A DNA stretch of 64,000 bases from Pollenia angustigena (taxonomy: Eukaryota; Arthropoda; Insecta; Diptera; Polleniidae). Location of the stretch: NCBI GenBank assembly GCA_930367215.1, contig OV884058.1, positions 165,894,478-165,958,477 on the forward strand. Reading direction: 5' to 3'. The notes under the pieces were generated by a model, which saw nothing but the letters and a program-made list of their open reading frames with translations, had not been told where the DNA came from and made no database searches. Each line of letters begins with the position of its first letter. The first letter of the stretch is position 1. Both the position numbers and the translations under genes were made by a program. Positions 54,301 through 64,000 of this stretch are shown in pieces.

Positions 54301-54707
54301 GAGAAAAATGCAAACTTTCATCAACAAATGTCTAAGACAGATCTTTAACATCCACTGGCCAGATCGTATTTCAAATGAAGCTCTGCTCCAAAGAGCAAAC
54401 TCCTTGCCAGTACACATTGATATTCGTAAACGGAAGTGGACGTGGATAGGCCACATATTGCGAAGACCACAAACAGAAATTGCAAGAACAGCCCTCGACT
54501 GGAATCCCCAAGGACAACGCCACCAAGGTAGGTCCCGTAACACCTGGGTTCGTTGCCTTAAACAAGAATGTTTACTTGCTCGAGTATCCTGGAATCAAAC
54601 AAAAACAATTGCCAGAGATATGTTCACACTGAACTTTATTTAAGTATTTATGGTGTTCAGAAATGTAATTCTATTTATATTTAGATAAATAAAGGACATA
54701 TATATAT
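51313..54707 (+). mobile_element. Full-length RTE-like non-LTR retrotransposon
   Basis: 3,395 bp between two exact copies of a 12-bp target duplication. Layout: 5' untranslated region of about 430 bp, one long coding region with endonuclease and reverse transcriptase, a very short 3' untranslated region (about 60 bp) and a terminal (AT)n run, all as in the RTE clade. The C-terminal G-H-I-L-R-R and W-N-P-Q-G motifs support this, but clade assignment is from recognition, not a tree. It is inserted into a jockey-like relic in opposite orientation. Confidence 0.9.
51742..54643 (+). pseudogene. RTE-like endonuclease/reverse transcriptase, one stop and one frameshift
   Basis: Starts at an ATG at 51,742 and reaches the N-V-R-T-L motif near 51,787. 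A premature TGA lies at 51,865-51,867, where related proteins have a sense codon before L-S-E-V-R-W. The frame stays open to 53,703. The endonuclease shows Q-I-D-H-V-L and S-D-H motifs (about 52,400-52,490). The RT shows K-A-S-G-T-D-N-I-P, C-K-N-W-R-G-I-T, F-V-D-F-E-R-A-F-D, then after a frameshift near 53,684-53,695, G-V-R-Q-G-C-V-L-S and Y-A-D-D at about 53,898. The C-terminus ends at 54,643. Only these two lesions were found, so inactivation is fairly recent. Related to the relic at 2,455-5,030. Confidence 0.92.
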
Positions 54708-55606
54708 ATTGAATACGATTAGTGACGTACGATAAAATTAGTTTTGCTGATGAAGATGAAAAGTTAAAAAGTGTCCTTAGCTTTGTGCATAAAATTTTTT
54801 GGTCTACCGTATCAAAAGCCTAAGAGTGATCAAGTAGAACTAAAAAGTTAATATTACCAACATCAAGTTTTCGCTGTATATTCTCCGAGACTTCAACTAA
54901 AGCAGTTATGCAGCTGTGGTTAGGACGAAAACCTGACTGTTTATCATATAGCAAATGGTTAACATAAACGTAGGAACTTATTTGGTGGTGCAAACCCTTT
55001 TCCAATACTTTTGACAGAAAGCTAAGAATAGCAATTGGTCGATATTCGGTGTTCGTTTTTGGAATTGGAATTATTTTAGCATGTTTCCACTTCACAGGAA
55101 AATTACTTGTAGTGATAATGGTGTTAAATAAATGGGTGATATACGGCAGGAGAACAGGTAAGATGACTTTAATAAATTTTGGATGAAGATTATCATATCC
55201 TACAGAATTAGATTTTATTTGAATGCAACTGGTAAGCACATCAAGCTGGCTAACGCATGAGAACTTAAACATGTTTTGTTCAGACTATTGTTGTTGCTGG
55301 TGTAAAATGTATTGTTGACCAATGCTGTGTTGCTTGGTGTTACCATTGGGGTATTAGCAAAAATATTGTTGAGGTCATCAGGATCACCAATTCCAATATC
55401 CCTAATAGTTTTCTAAGTACTTTTGGGTTCAAGAGCAGAACCAAATCGCTTGGAATAATACTCGGACTTTGCGATTCTGATTTGGTGATTGACTTCCTTT
55501 CTTGCAAAACGAAAATCAGCCTTTATATCTACTGTCTTAAAACGTTTCCACCGTGAACTAAATTCGATTTTCGACAGCAGTTGAATTAGTTGATCTAACC
55601 AAGGTT
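54708..55606 (-). pseudogene. Jockey-like non-LTR retrotransposon relic, 5' part
   Basis: Minus strand, starting at about 55,606 with a P-W-L-D-Q-L type linker block, then a K-A-D-F-R-F-A-R-K block, a stop, and the RT frame 54,820-55,272: G-Y-D-N-L-H-P-K-F, P-I-P-K-T, Y-R-P-I-A-I-L, S-G-F-R-P-N-H-S-C. A stop interrupts the motif-A region (L-D-H-S-stop-A-F-D-T-V-D), and the frame continues to 54,708, where the RTE-like element interrupts it. Endonuclease is absent, so the copy is 5' truncated. Confidence 0.85.
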
Positions 55607-56966
55607 ACCCTTGAAAATTTTGAAAAAGTCGCACAACAAGTCGTTTTTAGAACAAAAGGTCGCACAAAAAAATAGTTTTTTTTCAAATTTAAGTCTCACA
55701 CATTTTTTTCACATTTAAGTTACTTTAAATTATTTACCACCCGGGTAATAATTTCGGTTTTATTTCTTAAATTAGCTTCAGTTAAAAAGAAAGTTTTACT
55801 TACAGAACAAACTGTTTTTGTTAAAAAACTGAAATAAATTTGTATAAAAACTTCTTTAAAAAAACCCGAAAAAAAATTGAATGACGATACTTGTTCTCAT
55901 CTCTTATAGACATGCAGTAACACCCAAGTGGGTATTGGTAATCGATGTACATAAAATTCTTTGGTAAGGCGATGATTAATCAAAAAAAAAACACAAATTT
56001 TATAATAAATAGCTGAGAAAAGGGTGTTTAAATACACTCTTGTGTATTAATTTTACATTTGTTTGATTTTAAATAATGTGTTTGTATATACATATTTTAA
56101 TATATGGGTTATTCCAAAGTGTTGAACGTGACAGTCGTACGCCTCAAAAATGCAATAACATTTTAAACAAAAAATATTTTTATGTTTTCTTAGCCCTTAA
56201 ATTATAACACTAAGAAAGCACTGTTATCTATGCTAAAGTTTATGGAGGGCGCGATTCTAAGTTAAAGATAATGACAAAAGAAGTAGCGGTTCGAACGTGA
56301 AAAAAACAGAAGTAGTTTTTGTGGCCATGTATAAAAAGGCGTAATTCAACGAAACCTGGCACAATTTTTTAGTCAAACTACTTTCAGAATTTTACTTAGC
56401 AATGTAACATTTAAATGCCTTTGGTTTGATTCCAAAATCTTCTGTATTTTCTTTTTTTTAAGCCAAAATCTGGGTCGATACGTGACATTTCGAACGTGAA
56501 TTTTTTTCCGTAATAATTCAACTGAATAATGATTAAAATAAAATAAAAATTTACCGTTTATCCGAATAACATATTTCTCTTTGAACTCTTCCTTAGATTA
56601 CAGACCATGTTAGAACATTTTTTTGGAATAATTTATATCAAATACCGAATATTTTAAGAAAGATAAATATTAAAGAAAACATACCATAAAACATTCTCAC
56701 AAATAAGAAATTACGTTTGCATAACTTTGCAGTCTGATTGTTCATCTAAGTGAACAAATTTATGAGTAAATTTATAAAATTAGTAAAATCTAAATATTTC
56801 TTTATAACAATATCGTAAAATCATCAGCTTTTAATAACTTTTAAATTTTTGGCCACGGTGGACCTTTTGACGGAAATGGCCATATGTATAAACTTAACGT
56901 TTTGTCTTTTTTAACTTTTTTTGTATTTTCGCACAAGCTTATTCATTCAACAATTGAACAAGTTCA
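55607..56966. other. No gene
   Basis: A/T-rich with no recognisable coding region or element terminus. Confidence 0.35.
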
Positions 56967-57479
56967 TTGTTCAATAATCAACTATATTATCACAAAAATT
57001 ACAAAATTATGAAGTTGAAAAAAATCGAGATATATATGTTTATTGAGAAACCAGTATCTGAAAAAAAATATTATAATAGTTGGAATTTAAAGTTCGTCCC
57101 CCGTAGCATATTCATTATTTACATTCCGTGTCTCTATTATTCTTCTCATCACTGTATATATATAGATAATACCCAGCAAATAACAAATTTAAAATTCCCC
57201 CTTTATTGCGAACAATGCACAAACTATAAAATAGCCTTAAACTTTAAATCTCTCACCTTTTATCACATATTTTTATCAAAAAAAAATATATTACCATTAA
57301 AAAAAAAGCTCTTCATTACGACCACAAAAAGCCCTAAAGTAGGCAATATATTTTGTATTACTAAAGTAACAGACAACTTACAAAGACCTTGCAGACATAA
57401 CATCTTTTTTCCACCCTTTTATCTCATAAAACTGGTAGTTAATATTATTTTTTTAATTACCTTTTTTACACATCGTTAA
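56967..57479 (+). other. 170-codon open frame in a G-poor, strand-skewed tract
   Basis: From about 57,080 to 57,640 the plus strand has far more C than G; for example 57,241-57,300 contains no G. The frame is rich in Ile, Phe, Lys and Asn and no domain is recognisable. Long frames arise easily in G-poor DNA because TGA and TAG become rare. The tract could be a decayed LTR or retroelement segment. Confidence 0.25.
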
Positions 57480-57640
57480 TAATAAAAATAAAATAAAACT
57501 TTTGACAAAACTATTAAACTTTCCAAAAATCAACCCCTACGATTATACTAAAATTACTCTCCTAAAAAAACATACAAAATTAATAAAAAAAACAACAACC
57601 AAAAAGTGACAACATTAAAGAAATTACAGCCATCCGTTCA

Positions 57641-58618
57641 AACTCCTTCCTCGTTGTCATATTTAGAAGAAATACTGCATACGAATATGCAATTAAGTAT
57701 ATAAATCATTTTTAAACCTTCAAGAAAAAGCCCCAAACGTGCAGAGAAACAAAAATTATTTTAATATCTTTTTTAAACAAAAAATAAAGAACGGAGCTTT
57801 GCACAACGTCACATGGTCTTTGCCAGCAACGAAAGCCTGTAACAGAACAATATGATTGAGCAACCACACACTCGTTTATATCTCATTTTTAACATAAATA
57901 CTCAAAACATTAAAAATTTTATATACGGTGTAGAGTTTTAAACCAAAAGGTCTATCAATTTGATGGGAAGAAAAAACAAAAACAAATACAATGCGCGCGC
58001 ACCACGTGGAGTCTTGAACATTAAGACAAAAACAAACACATTCCAAAACACCATGCAGTCGAGCAAATGTTTACCCAACTGAGGAGTACCAACGAAAAAC
58101 AACAAAAAAAAAATACCAAAGTTTATGTTTGATAGTATAAACTACTGGGTACTGGTGTATACAATTCGTACAAAGAACTGAGATTTGGCAATGGGTCAAA
58201 AAGTATTATACTCACCAGCTGTTTGCACTGAAGGAAATTCCATGGTTGAGCAGCAGAAATAATAAAAATGGTTAAGTTTTATTTCTTCTTGGAGTCTGGA
58301 ATATAAAATTTTATTTAGTTTTATTTACTTTTTATCACAAATTGTATTTCTAAGTTACCGAGCAACAGTAGGGAAAACCCTTAGGCCGAGATTCGGGCGG
58401 ATATTGAATCCCTAAGCCTAGGCTGAAAGCATAACGATGCAGCCCTGGAATGAAACAGAAATTAATATTAAGAGTGTAAATGAAATTGAAATTAAGACAG
58501 TTGAAAAGAAATATTTATGTATAACGGTAAATTGATTTTTAAATCAATATTAAAATCCAAAATCTACAATCTTCTTCATATAGATAGGTATATCTATATA
58601 ATTTTCGGCATGAATAAC
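57641..58618. other. No gene
   Basis: Unassigned, A-rich sequence. Confidence 0.35.
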
Positions 58619-58928
58619 CAGGGCTGTGGATTCGTCAAAAAATAGTTCTAACTCCGACTCCAACCACGCTAGAAGTTTTTAAATCCGACTCCGTCTCCTA
58701 CTCTTAGCTTGATGCTAAATGTATATGGGACTGGCCCTTATTTGACTTTGATATTTAAAATATTGCATCGCCAACTTCGAAGAATTTTTATTTTGAAAAA
58801 ATTAAAAATTTTTATGGGGAAAAATTTTAGAGTCGGAGTCGCAAGTTTTTGTCGGTACTTCGGGTTGGATTCCGACTTCGGTACAAAAACCTCAACTTTG
58901 ACTCTTAAACTCCGATTTCACAGCCCTG
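58619..58928. mobile_element. hAT-like MITE with CAGGGCTGTG ends, 310 bp
   Basis: Ends CAGGGCTGTGGATTC and, opposite strand, CAGGGCTGTGAAATC. Subterminal 'ctccgactcc' and 'gagtcggagtcg' repeats on either side are typical of hAT non-autonomous elements in animals. Flanking octamers match at five of eight positions, so the duplication is degraded. Confidence 0.78.
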
Positions 58929-60994
58929 CAAGTAACTTTTGTATGAACCTACACCTCATAACATAATTTTGTTATGTTGTGTCCATTATTGCATACTCCG
59001 GGTTCGACCGACTATACTTTTTGTACTTGTAAATTATATGCAAATATTAATAAATTGTTAAATGTTTTATGCTCACATTTCATTTTTATGGCATATTTAC
59101 AAGTTTTTACTGCATATTTAATGCGCAAATAACTTTTTTCTTTAAACATATTTCCAGTTTCCCTGTAAAGGGCTCTACAAAATCCAAGAGGATAAACTTC
59201 CTAACAATGAATCGCACGATTATTGGTGGCTCGTGATCAGGGTTGCCGAACTTGGTCTTTTCCGACCAAATTTGGTCGGATATTTTTCCTTTGGTCGGAT
59301 GGTTGGCTAAACCAAATTTTGGTCGGTTTGAGAAGGCAACGCTATTTATTTTTCCAGCAACGCTATTTACTTTCCAAAGAGACGAAAAACCAACAAAATT
59401 TCCCATTTTTGCTAATGGACAAGTTAATAATAAGAGTTATAAGTTAATAATAAGAGTTATAAACATGTGGTCACGAACGTACGCAAAATAGAAGTCAACT
59501 TCGGCTGACAGTAGTGAAATGTAAAAATCTGCGTAATGAAACGGAATTTTCAAAAGTGATTAATTTACGGATCGCGAACGTTCGATTTTTCCATATGTTT
59601 TTTTTATTAATATCACCATGCGTTTTACCATAAATGTCATCAAATTTCCTTAACAAAAAAAACTTAATACTCCTTTTACAATTGATTGTAATGGAGAGAG
59701 TATGAAGAAAGTGTGTAAACATAACATATTTTTTGCATGTAAAATAAGTATATAAACATGTCTTTAGAAGTAGAAAATACAGGAAATTATAAAATTTTCC
59801 AGTTTTCAACCCAATTTCCTCAAGTAAAACAGCTCAGATATGCTAGGAAACCATTCTTTTTTAAGAACATAGACTTTTTTTCTAATAGTAAACAATTTAA
59901 GACGATGATAATTAACATTTTATTTTTTCATCCTGGTAGACCATTCTTTGGAAATGCCCATATAAGGTTAGGTATGAAGTTTAACTTTGATATGTTCAAA
60001 ACCGAAAACCGAACTGAAACCGACCGGTTTTAATCACTTTAAAACCGAAACCGCGGTTTCTTATTTTTACGGTTTTTAGCAAGCTCTAGTCATATCCCAC
60101 CCATAATGACATCGGTGGACCTTTTAAACGCCACAAACCTTTTCAAACCTTCAAAATACTTTGTCTTATTTTAATTTTATGAATAAAAAGGCTTAATAAA
60201 AGAGCCTTTAGGCTGAACCCACTTCAGCAAAAGATGAACCTTTTTTGTCTTTAAAGCCAAAGTCACTTGTTTGATGCTAACCCACACCAAAAAAAAAAAC
60301 GTTTTATCAACTTTTTGTCTTAAAAGACAACCGGCACCGTTTCTTTTACTTGTCTTAATTGGTTCACATGGAAGCACGCAATTATGTGCTACGAGGTTCG
60401 TTTCAGTCTGTTTTGTCTAACTCTGTGTGGGTACGTTGTAACAAACCACATGTATTTTCAGCAACTTGTGTTTTGTCGCAGTTAAAAACTACTGTTCGGT
60501 TGTCGTATTGGTCAAAAAAAACTATTTATGGTCATTTTCTCAATGTATCGATAAACTGGCTGTTTCTTAATGTCAACAAAAATTTAGTAGAGCGATAAAC
60601 TGTCCGTTAACGATTTTGGGTTTCTCAATATACCGACAAAAAATATTGTTTTCACCTGGCAACACCTCTCAAAATACATGTTAAAGCTGGGAGTCAGCTG
60701 ATTGAATTTATCTGTACGGCAAATTAAAGGAAAATAACTAATTGGCAGATGAGTGCTGGTTAGCTTTGCGACAGAATAGAAGCAAATTAGACATTGAGAA
60801 AACCAAATTTCAAAAGAGATAATCGTATAATGAGAAAACGGCCATTAATCTTTTATTGTTGGGGGTTCAGTCTAAGTGTTAAGGACTCATTTTTGCAGTA
60901 GAATAAGATGCGTAGTTAGCCACGCTGATGGTTAATTTGTGAGAGGTTGCTTATAGTTTCCATTTTTGTTAAAAATTTCGCATACACCCAATAC
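58929..60994. other. No gene; small TTGGTCGG repeat cluster
   Basis: At 59,248-59,330 'ttggtcgg' or 'ccgaccaaa' recurs about six times in both orientations. The rest shows no supported feature. Confidence 0.4.
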
Positions 60995-61386
60995 TAGACT
61001 TCCCTGTGGAAATACCCATATGGGGGATTTCATGTCAAGTGACCCAATTTTTAAATCGATGTCTTCCGATTTGGATGAAATTTGCATAACAATAGGACTG
61101 TTCTAAAAAAAAAAAAAAAAAATTCAAAAGGTTGAGCATACAGCTATCGAAGCTACTTGGGACAAATTTTGCTAACACCAATAGGTTATAAGTTACATGG
61201 ATGAGAAAGAACACCTGTATGGCCAAAATGTCAAACTTTGACCCCCTCTAACTCAGAAATATTTTGACCGATCTTGTTGTAAATTTGTGTCTTAACTACT
61301 ATCCAATAGGATAGTAAGACATCGATTTAAAAATTGGGTCACTTGACATGAAATCCCCCATATGGCTATTTCCATAGGAAAGTCTA
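60995..61386. mobile_element. Element with ~75-bp inverted ends (TAGACTTYCCTRTGG), about 390 bp
   Basis: The two ends agree over about 75 bp, including 'gggggatttcatgtcaagtg' and 'caatttttaaatcgatgtct', with only a few differences. The centre has a poly(A) run and no coding. Exact duplication is uncertain (ACT on both sides if the element starts two bases in). Confidence 0.7.
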
Positions 61387-61391
61387 CTTTT

Positions 61392-61557
61392 TGTCATGTT
61401 ACGCCACCAAGCTTTTTAAATTGTTTCTCAAAGAATAATTTTTATATTATGTAATTTTTTTGTATTTTGGTGTAAGCCGCAATTTAGTGAAAGAGAGTTA
61501 AAATTTTAACAGCATGGCTCTAAAATACAAGATAAAGTGTTTGGTGGCGTAACATGA
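61392..61557. repeat. Short inverted-repeat element (TGTCATGTTACGCCACCAA ends)
   Basis: A 19-bp perfect inverted repeat at 61,393-61,411 and about 61,538-61,556 around 126 bp of A/T-rich sequence, directly next to the preceding element. No flanking duplication established. Confidence 0.55.
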
Positions 61558-63154
61558 CACTTCTGTGGAAACAATCTCGTCAAAATATACTGCACAAAGA
61601 AAATATCGTTAAACATTTCGATTTAAATAGACATCGAAAATTTTCGACACCACCGAGAAAAAACTTTTCGCCGTGTAATTGCTCGTCTACTTCGTATATT
61701 CTATATGAATTGATGTCGACAGGCTCCACCGTATAGACAAACACAAATTAAAACTCATATCGTATGTCTATATAGTATATGGCCAAATGTAGATGAAAAG
61801 AAATTCTTGTAGTTCAGTCGCTAGTGGAAAGGGCGCAGAAATGTATACACAAGTTCGTTATGTTAAATAAAAACCGAAAATTATTGCACGGAAGAAATAA
61901 AGTTAAAAGAAAATTTTAACAACAACAAAAAATTGTACAAAAAAAAAGAAAATTAAGTTTTATCAAGGGAAAAACACATTGAACAAAGTTAATTAACAAA
62001 TGAAATAATTAAATACAAAAAATTGTATTTAATTGTTAAGGAAAAATTAAAAATTTAAGTATTTTTTACAATCATGTGCCATAAAAATAATTTGCAAAAA
62101 AATATTATTTAAAACTTTTGCCAACACACATACATTTACTTAAATTTATAAATGTGACTGTGTGTGTGTGTGTGAAAATGTGTTAAACAGTGTGTGCTTT
62201 GGTTTGCGTGTGTGAGACTGTTGTTAATGTTGTTGCCGTCATTATAATTTTGGATTCGATAGTATAGAATTTTTGGCAGTATATTGCCAAGGATCTCTCG
62301 CTAGTATAGTATTTCCGTCCTTTAAACTTGTTTGTTTAAGGCTGTGGAGCCGTGGAGCCATCAACATTACAACGTCTCGGCTGTGCCGCGTTTTGTTGCT
62401 CTTTATCCAAATACAATTTAACTGGAGATTCTTTTCGTTTATTGACAAATCTAAAGTAAGTAAGTTAAGATACAAATGTATTTATTTGTTTTTATACAAC
62501 ACACACATACACATGTACATACTTATATAAACAAAACCACACATATTCATAAATACCTATTTCCTACTACTATATCCGTTATATGTTGTTGGTTTTTCTC
62601 CAAAAAATTTATTTTTACATACATATGTATGTATATGTTTAATGGCTAGACATAAACTATTTAAAAAGAAAGAAAACTAAGGAAGTTCAGAAGTAAAGAA
62701 AGAAATAAAAAAAACGTATCTTTTATTTTTTGGTAGCTGCTATCATTTTTATTTCTTTGTAACTTTTTTGCACAACTTCGCGAACCCCCACTCTGTCCCA
62801 CACACACCAGAATCAACCAATTGTTATTGTATTTTAGTGATTTTTATTTTATAAACAAAAACAATAAAACGGGGTTAAGATAGTTCAAGTACACACTGTC
62901 TCTATCTAGTTACCAGATTTATACTATAGATATAGTGTAAATAAGTCCATAAACGAAGTTAATTCACATGCACAAACATGGCAGAGTCCACCCTCACCAT
63001 TTTTGCGGTAGCAATATATTTTTACTGAAAATTTGTTTCACGTGCGTTTAAGGAATGGGTGAAAAAGTTTGAGGTTTTTATAATTGATAGATATTTTTAC
63101 TGCTGAGTTGGTACAAAAAAAAATATTTACAGGGTGTTCTGCTCTATGATGATA
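61558..63154. other. No gene recognised; least repeat-like part of the window
   Basis: Contains a GT run at 62,158-62,174. 61,560-61,740 and 62,230-62,460 are G/C-richer than their surroundings and free of recognisable element ends, so unique host sequence such as a 5' untranslated exon is conceivable; I see no start codon context, splice pattern or domain that would support it. Confidence 0.3.
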
Positions 63155-64000
63155 CAGTATAACCCGGTTAATTACCCCACGCTTAAATGCCTTTCACGCT
63201 TATTTACCTCGAGTTTTAAATCCCCGATTTTTTTCTTCCATTTTTTAGACAAAAATCCACGTTTAATTGCCATACGCTTAATTACCCGATTCGGATAATT
63301 GCCTTAAAAATTTAACTCCCAAAACAAAATTATACCTAAATTTCATTCGTTTAATTGCCTCAGTACTATTTGACAAAAACACAGCAAGTAATGTAACCAA
63401 GTTTTACATGTTAACAATTTGAAAATATACACTAAAATTTTTTAAAAAAAATATGCCTAAAAAACAAAATGTGGCTTGATTAAAAGCAAAATATTCAACA
63501 AATTAATATTTGCATTAAAAGTTATGTTATGCGATCAAGATTCATATAAGAGTTATATATAATCTAGATACACCAAATTTATAAGATATTTTGTCTTAAA
63601 GAGATTAAACTTTGAAGTCTGCATGGGGACTATGTTTCGTTTTTATGACAATTAAACATATTTACCCAATTTTATCAAATTATCTAAAAACTGCTACCTT
63701 AACTTTTCGCACAAGGTTTACATGGACATACAACCAGCAAGATGGATGGACGGACGGACGGACGGACACGAAAAGATTACCTAAACAAGTGTTTCTGATT
63801 CGATCGTTTACTAAACGATGCGTCTAGGTTTCTATGTTATAAGTTGCGAAAAACATTTATCTTCAACAAAAACTTGCTATGGCTTAAAATTGTACAGTGA
63901 AAATTTAATGTAGGTGGCGAAATTAAGGCAACAGAAAACTCATCTGTTAACCAGATTTTTAAGCAATTTTTTTATTTATTTTTTAAAAGCTTAAAATATG
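63155..64000 (+). mobile_element. pogo/Tigger-like non-autonomous element, copy 2, cut by the window edge
   Basis: Starts CAGTATAACCCGGTTAATTA after TA (63,153-63,154) and matches the reverse complement of 41,050-41,896 along its whole visible length. It includes an expanded GGAC run at about 63,741-63,766, where copy 1 has only two partial repeats. About 730 bp should lie beyond the window. Confidence 0.82.

Overview
This is about 64 kb of A/T-rich, non-coding-looking animal DNA, almost certainly from a higher (brachyceran) fly. The basis is the mixture of element types (BEL/Pao LTR element, RTE-like and jockey-like non-LTR elements, two mariner relics, Tc1-like, piggyBac-like, pogo-like, Helitron-like and very many hAT-like non-autonomous elements), long homopolymer and AT tracts, and the lack of bacterial gene spacing. 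The species was not identified. No convincing host protein-coding gene, rRNA or functional tRNA was found; nearly everything that can be named is mobile DNA, often nested.

Layout. 0-5 kb: a tandem-repeat family, a small PIF/Harbinger-like MITE, and an RTE-like reverse-transcriptase relic split by a 1.3 kb hAT-like element with an exact 8-bp duplication. 5-10.4 kb: small MITEs and an internally deleted mariner relic. 10.7-14.0 kb: a 1.28 kb TAGGG-type hAT-like element and a 1.37 kb near-perfect foldback element (8-bp duplication). 14.5-16.5 kb: a tandem repeat interrupted by a 1.5 kb internally deleted piggyBac-like element at TTAA. 16.8-23.4 kb: a complete BEL/Pao LTR retrotransposon (two 473-bp LTRs with no difference seen by eye, 5-bp duplication CAGAG, 1,819-codon ORF) and, in another frame, a split PHD-type zinc finger. 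24.5-35.7 kb: a chain of MITEs, mariner, hAT and Tc1 relics, a miRNA-like hairpin, a tRNA-like SINE head and Helitron-like 3' ends. 35.7-41.9 kb: a 374-bp family including a self-insertion, a hAT-like element nested in another hAT-like element, and a pogo-like element. 42.5-49 kb: inverted repeats, a diverged ~140-bp tandem repeat, and a three-level nest (element, element, tRNA-like SINE). 50.1-55.6 kb: a jockey-like relic on the minus strand interrupted by an essentially full-length RTE-like element with a 12-bp duplication. 55.6-64 kb: a strand-skewed tract, further MITEs, and a second pogo-like copy running off the right edge.

The elements do not work together as a pathway. Their relations are insertion order and sequence sharing between copies. 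The youngest-looking insertion is the BEL element; the RTE copy is damaged by one stop and one frameshift; most of the rest are non-autonomous or decayed. The density of nesting in both orientations resembles pericentromeric heterochromatin or a piRNA-cluster-like locus, but that is inference only.
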